A stretch of DNA of 8,777 nucleotides. Source: an uncultured Verrucomicrobiota bacterium. GTDB lineage: Bacteria; Verrucomicrobiota; Verrucomicrobiae; Opitutales; Opitutaceae. This document shows, piece by piece, positions 5,649 to 8,777 of this stretch. The DNA is taken from NCBI GenBank assembly GCA_946481225.1, contig CAMLNJ010000094.1, positions 1 to 8,777 on the forward strand. Direction: 5' to 3'. The notes under the pieces were generated by a model that was not told the origin of the DNA, did no database searches, and worked only from the letters and a program-made list of their open reading frames with translations. A program made the translations under genes and the position numbers. Numbering within the stretch: the stretch's first letter is position 1; every line of letters starts with the position of its first letter.

Positions 5649-6961
5649 AACTCGCGCGGCGCCTCGGCCGAGGGCTCGACCAGCCAAGGCTCGCCCTTGG
5701 CCGGCTTGATCTCGACGTTGCGCAACGTGATCCCGCGCGCGGCGGCGAGACGCAGGCCGGTCGGCGCCTCGATAAAGACGTTCTCCATCGCGATGTCCGC
5801 GACGGGCTCCTCCGGCAGGCCGATGATGATGCCCGCCGTCTTGGTGCCGCCGGTCGAGCGGACGTCGCGGATGCGGATGTTTTTCCAGACGGGCGTGCGC
5901 GGATCGCGCGACTCGGGGGCGGTGTCCGCGACGCCGGGCTTGGGCGTGGTGCGGTTCGGGTAGTAGCTCGTGATCTGGATCGCCACCTCCACGTTGCGCA
6001 AGGTGAGGTTCTCGTAGACCAGGTTCTCCACCACGCCGCCCCGACCGCGCGCGGATTTCAGGCGGATGCCCGCCTCGGTGCCGTCGAAAACGCAGTCGCG
6101 CACCACGACGTTTTTCACGCCGCCGAAGGTCTCGCTGCCGATCGACATGCCATGGCCGCCAAGGAAGGTGCAACCCTCGACCAACACGTCTTCCACCGGT
6201 CCGTGATCCGGGTGGCCGGACTTGATCGCGATGTTGTCGTCGCCGGTGTCGATCGTGCAGCCGGAGATGTGGACGCGCTTCGAGGCGGCGGGGTCGATGC
6301 CGTCGGTGTTCGGCGCGGTGTGCGGGGCGCGGACGGTGACGCCGCGGATGGTCACGTCCTCGCAGCGCGCGGGGATGAAGTGGAACTGCGGCGAATTCGC
6401 GAGGGTGACGCCCTCCACGAGCACGCGCCGGGATTTCTCGATGATGAGCAGGCGCGGGCGGCCGATTTCCTCGTTGGAGTCGCCGCGCGCGCGGGCGGCG
6501 TCCTTGAACTCGCGCGCGGCGGTCCACCACGCCGAACCCTGGCCGTCGAGCACGCCTTCTCCGGTGATGGCGATATCCTCGACGCCCGAGGCGAGCACGA
6601 GCGGCCGGAATTTGCGGTCCTTGATCCGGTAGGCCTCGGGGTCGGTCGAAAAGAGCAGCTTCGCGCCCTTCGCCAGATGCAGGTCGAGCCGGCTCACGAG
6701 GGCGAGGTGACCGGTGCGGTATTCGCCGGCCGGCACGACGAGCCGCCCGCCACCCGCGTTTTTCACCGCGGCGAGGGCCTTGGCGAACGCCTCCGTGTCG
6801 TCGCCGGCGTCGTCCGCCACCGCGCCGAAATCGGTGACCTTGACCACGGCCGATGGAATGACCGGCGGCGCCACCACCCAAGAAGGGGCGCCGAAAAGCG
6901 GCGCGGCCAGCAGAACGAGGAGAACGGGATGCGCGCGGCGGCGGAGTTTCACGGGGAACAT
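5642..6961 (-). CDS. Secreted GH28 polygalacturonase-type glycoside hydrolase
   Basis: This 439-residue exported enzyme is predicted to hydrolyse alpha-1,4-galacturonic acid linkages with inversion. A basic N-terminus and hydrophobic stretch (MFPVKLRRRA then HPVLLVLLAAPLFGA) form a signal peptide. VTDFGAVADDAGDDTEAF (42-59) opens the right-handed parallel beta-helix, as in most GH28 proteins. All catalytic signatures are present: NTDG (218-221, D220), DTGDDNIAIK (238-247, D241/D242), GGHGMSIGS (268-276, H269) and IRLKS (299-303, R300/K302). The family also includes exo-acting and rhamnogalacturonan or xylogalacturonan forms, and this sequence does not decide among them. The frame extends to a GTG at 7075, but the ATG at 6961 begins the signal peptide. 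It follows the lacI-like gene by 147 nt and precedes the other by 76 nt. Confidence 0.95.
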   Translation of the reverse strand: MFPVKLRRRAHPVLLVLLAAPLFGAPSWVVAPPVIPSAVVKVTDFGAVADDAGDDTEAFAKALAAVKNAGGGRLVVPAGEYRTGHLALVSRLDLHLAKGAKLLFSTDPEAYRIKDRKFRPLVLASGVEDIAITGEGVLDGQGSAWWTAAREFKDAARARGDSNEEIGRPRLLIIEKSRRVLVEGVTLANSPQFHFIPARCEDVTIRGVTVRAPHTAPNTDGIDPAASKRVHISGCTIDTGDDNIAIKSGHPDHGPVEDVLVEGCTFLGGHGMSIGSETFGGVKNVVVRDCVFDGTEAGIRLKSARGRGGVVENLVYENLTLRNVEVAIQITSYYPNRTTPKPGVADTAPESRDPRTPVWKNIRIRDVRSTGGTKTAGIIIGLPEEPVADIAMENVFIEAPTGLRLAAARGITLRNVEIKPAKGEPWLVEPSAEAPRELR

Positions 6962-6982
6962 GCGGATGCGGGGCGGGAACGG

Positions 6983-6998
6983 GAGGCCCCAGGGCCTC
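6983..6998. promoter_or_regulatory. Palindrome 22 nt upstream of the GH28 start (possible operator)
   Basis: GAGGCCC-CA-GGGCCTC has perfect 7-bp arms around a 2-bp centre and ends 22 nt from the GH28 ATG, where a repressor could block transcription or a hairpin could affect translation. Its symmetry resembles the 16-bp palindrome at 5633-5648 in size and 2-bp spacing, though the sequence differs. GC-rich composition makes chance a real alternative. Confidence 0.3.
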
Positions 6999-7069
6999 GG
7001 GGGAAGAGAAGGGAAACAGGGGCTGCGCGAAGTGTCGGCGCGGAGGCGGGCCGGAACAAAGGCCGCCTC

Positions 7070-7085
7070 GCGCACATTGTTGCGC
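7070..7085. promoter_or_regulatory. Imperfect palindrome between lacI and GH28 genes (possible operator)
   Basis: GCGCA-CATTGT-TGCGC has 5-bp arms around a 6-bp, AT-richer centre. It lies 24 nt after the regulator's stop codon and about 109 nt before the GH28 ATG, in a 147-nt gap that is otherwise GC-rich and holds no gene. It could be an operator for one of the two LacI proteins. No -35/-10 pair is obvious nearby. Confidence 0.3.
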
Positions 7086-7108
7086 AGGGCCGGCGCCAGC
7101 TCCTTCGC

Positions 7109-8185
7109 TCAAACGGCGACGCGCCGAGCCTTGGCCCGCGGGGCCGGCGCGGGAATCGCGGCGGCGGACCGCGTCTCCATCCAAACGCCCGGCACGAGCA
7201 CATGGTGGGGCTCGGTCGGCAACCCCGTTTCCCCGCGATGCATCATGCCGACCAGCATGTCCACCGCGAGCGCCCCCACGATGCCCGGATCGAGATGAAT
7301 GCCCGCGAGGCCTTCCTGGGGCTTGTCGTTCACGAGGAGGAAAACCTGCGTGGAATGGAGACGACGCGCGCCCGGGCCGGCGAGCAGGCTCACGACCGGA
7401 TCGCCGTGCGTCGCGAGCACCACATCGGGCCGATGGGTTTCAAACCAGCGCAGGAAATGCGCGGGAAACTCCTCCGCCGCGCGATATTCGCAGTAGGGAA
7501 TCCGGTTTTCCGGCGACAGGCGCAGCTGCAGGCGAAGATAGGCCCCGAGCCAGCGATCACCCATGTTCGGGCTGTCGTCGGGCTCCGACATCACAAAGCC
7601 GATCCGGCGAAATCCCTTTGCGAGGCAATGGTCCATCGCGATGGCGGCGGAGGCGAAGGCGTCCTCGGCCACGCGATGAAGGTCGGGCTTGGACAAGGTC
7701 AGCCCGAGCGCGACCGCGGAAAACTGCTCCCAGGGCAAATGGATCTCGCTCTTGCCCGGGGGAAGGCGGCCGACGAGCAGGCCGTTGATGCCACGGCTGG
7801 AGAGGATCTGCACGAAGCGCGCGGCCGTCATGCCCGGCTCGCCGAGCCAAAAATGCTCCAGCTTGTAGCCAAGCTCGATGGCCCGCGCCGCCGCGCCGGG
7901 GAAATAGTCGGGCCGATCATGATGCGGCGGACGCCATCCGTAGCGGGTCGGATAGTTGGTCACATAGGCCAGCACGACGTGCCGCGGCGCGCGACGCGTG
8001 CGGCGCGAGCGCATGAGCGCGGTGACGAGCGGATTCGAGCGGTAGCCGAGCTCGCGCGCGATCCGCTGGATCTTCGAGCGCACATCCGCGGAGATTCGAG
8101 GATTGTCGCGAAGCGCGAGGGAGACGGTGGACCGATGCACGCCGGCTTTCTCGGCCACGTCCTGAAGGGTCGCTGGGGCAGACAT
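7109..8185 (-). CDS. LacI-family transcriptional regulator upstream of GH28
   Basis: This 358-residue regulator starts with a textbook LacI HTH (TLQDVAEKAGVHRSTVSLAL, residues 6-25; NPRISADVRSKIQRIARELG, 28-47), followed by a hinge (YRSNPLVTALM, 48-58). The two-lobed effector domain includes RGINGLLVGR (131-140), KGFRRIGFVMSEPDDS (190-205), GDRWLGAYLRLQL (209-221), RPDVVLATHGDPV (252-264) and a C-terminal LVPGVWMET (330-338). The RWLGAY string is close to RWLSAY at the matching place in the other LacI protein here, which suggests a common subfamily. I chose the ATG at 8185, eight codons before the HTH strand begins to match the family. Longer frames run into the divergent gene. By position it may control GH28 downstream and the divergent exported-protein gene. 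Its effector is not shown by the sequence. Confidence 0.92.
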   Translation of the reverse strand: MSAPATLQDVAEKAGVHRSTVSLALRDNPRISADVRSKIQRIARELGYRSNPLVTALMRSRRTRRAPRHVVLAYVTNYPTRYGWRPPHHDRPDYFPGAAARAIELGYKLEHFWLGEPGMTAARFVQILSSRGINGLLVGRLPPGKSEIHLPWEQFSAVALGLTLSKPDLHRVAEDAFASAAIAMDHCLAKGFRRIGFVMSEPDDSPNMGDRWLGAYLRLQLRLSPENRIPYCEYRAAEEFPAHFLRWFETHRPDVVLATHGDPVVSLLAGPGARRLHSTQVFLLVNDKPQEGLAGIHLDPGIVGALAVDMLVGMMHRGETGLPTEPHHVLVPGVWMETRSAAAIPAPAPRAKARRVAV

Positions 8186-8302
8186 GGGGCGGGGAATGGC
8201 CCGCAGAGGGGGGACGCGCTCGATTTTAGTCAACGATAAGCGCACTCGCGCCAATTGGCGACGACTCGGCCCCCCGCAAAGCTCCCGCGCGAACCCCGCC
8301 CC
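8186..8302. promoter_or_regulatory. Divergent promoter region with palindrome and AT-richer island
   Basis: These 117 nt separate the minus-strand lacI gene from the plus-strand exported-protein gene. They contain an AT-richer stretch (8222-8240, TTTTAGTCAACGATAAG) and a perfect 12-bp palindrome, CGCCAATTGGCG (8249-8260), either of which could be a regulator site. Both start codons are preceded by the same CCCCGCCCC string, so CCCCGCCCCATG occurs at 8294-8305 and inverted at 8194-8183. No Shine-Dalgarno sequence precedes either ATG, and no consensus -35/-10 pair is clear. Confidence 0.4.
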
Positions 8303-8777
8303 ATGAAAGTCCTTTCGCTTCGACACATCCTCGCGCGCGCGTCGCTGGCGCTGACGCTCGCCTCCGGCGCCGGCCTCGCCTCCGCCCAAGACCTCTTCGT
8401 CGCCCTCGCGACGAAGGGCAACGTCCAGCCCCTCCTCGCCATTCCCGCGCCCGGCAACGGCTGGGAGCACAGCGCCGCCGCGCCCGTTCCCGGCACGCAA
8501 TGGAATCGGGTTCGCCGCCCGGCCGGAATCGAGGCCACCGATCCCGCCATTCGCACCGAACCCGCGACCGCCGCTGGAAAAACCGGTCGCTTCCCGCTCG
8601 GCGAAAATGAATCCGTCCCGCTCGTGGACGCGACCGGCAAGCCCAGCGCCGCCCGTCTCGCCATCTCCGTGAACATCGCCTCCTTCGCGAACGACAAGCC
8701 CCGCTCGGAGCCAACCTTCCATTCGAAAAGCAAACAGGCGGTCCCCGCCGGCCTGATGGACGGCGCGTGGCGCGTCT
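8303..8777 (+). CDS. Exported protein of unknown function (N-terminal part, runs off window)
   Basis: The first 158 codons are present with no stop before the window edge. The N-terminus MKVLSLRHILARASLALTLA, followed by a small-residue stretch ending ASA|QDL (cleavage after about residue 28), is a clear Sec signal peptide. The mature part has GTQWNRV (64-70), SVPLVDATGKPSAARLAISV (104-123) and GLMDGAWRV (150-158). The 'W-N-x-V ... L-x-D-A-T-G-x-P-S' layout reminds me of N-terminal domains of large exported proteins in Verrucomicrobia, some of them carbohydrate-active or PEP-CTERM anchored. I cannot assign a family. It is divergent from the lacI gene and may be under its control. The start is the only ATG next to a signal peptide. 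The frame stays open with strong GC-rich third positions. Confidence 0.75.
   Translation, partial: MKVLSLRHILARASLALTLASGAGLASAQDLFVALATKGNVQPLLAIPAPGNGWEHSAAAPVPGTQWNRVRRPAGIEATDPAIRTEPATAAGKTGRFPLGENESVPLVDATGKPSAARLAISVNIASFANDKPRSEPTFHSKSKQAVPAGLMDGAWRV

Noticed and set aside
5429..8239. 936-codon plus-strand open frame
   Set aside because: It is antisense to the well-supported GH28 and lacI genes, whose motifs are complete. It is rich in Arg, Gly, Ala and His as expected for the complement of GC-rich genes. Its segment from 5564 (MARKKPGQQGLFGDAREEVE) looks protein-like but continues straight into antisense of GH28.

Overview
The window looks like chromosomal DNA from a high-GC, plant-polysaccharide-degrading bacterium, most likely a verrucomicrobium of the Opitutaceae type. 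That placement is an inference. It rests on the mix of secreted PL10, GH28 and GH30 enzymes with LacI-type regulators, long antisense open frames from GC-rich codon use, and start codons that mostly lack a Shine-Dalgarno sequence. No taxonomic marker was searched.

Layout. Positions 1-1030 (+) hold the last 25 codons of a probable GNAT acetyltransferase, followed 20 nt later by a two-transmembrane protein with a flavodoxin-like (NADPH-dependent FMN reductase type) domain. Positions 1031-1197 are a convergent intergenic region packed with small palindromes that form decayed 33-bp tandem repeats. From 1198 to 8185 every gene is on the minus strand. In transcription order these are a LacI regulator (8185-7109), a secreted GH28 polygalacturonase-type enzyme (6961-5642), a second LacI regulator (5565-4504), a secreted PL10 pectate lyase (4450-3206), a tRNA-Ile(CAU) gene split by a group I intron (3018-2711), and a secreted GH30 glycosidase (2613-1198). 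At 8303 a divergent plus-strand gene begins. It encodes an exported protein of unknown function that runs off the window.

How it works together. The three exported enzymes form a pectin-oriented degradation locus. PL10 cleaves polygalacturonate by beta-elimination, GH28 hydrolyses galacturonic linkages, and GH30 probably removes a beta-linked side chain or neutral glycan. The two LacI proteins are the obvious sugar-responsive regulators, and several palindromes next to gene starts could be their operators.

The most striking element is the tRNA. The exons rejoin into a canonical 76-nt tRNA-Ile(CAU) that includes the encoded CCA. The 232-nt insertion has recognisable P1, P2, P3, P4, P6, P7, P8 and P9 pairings, with core sequence closely resembling the small Azoarcus tRNA-Ile intron (subgroup IC3). 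It contains no ORF. I found no CRISPR array, insertion sequence, phage gene or multi-gene novel system.
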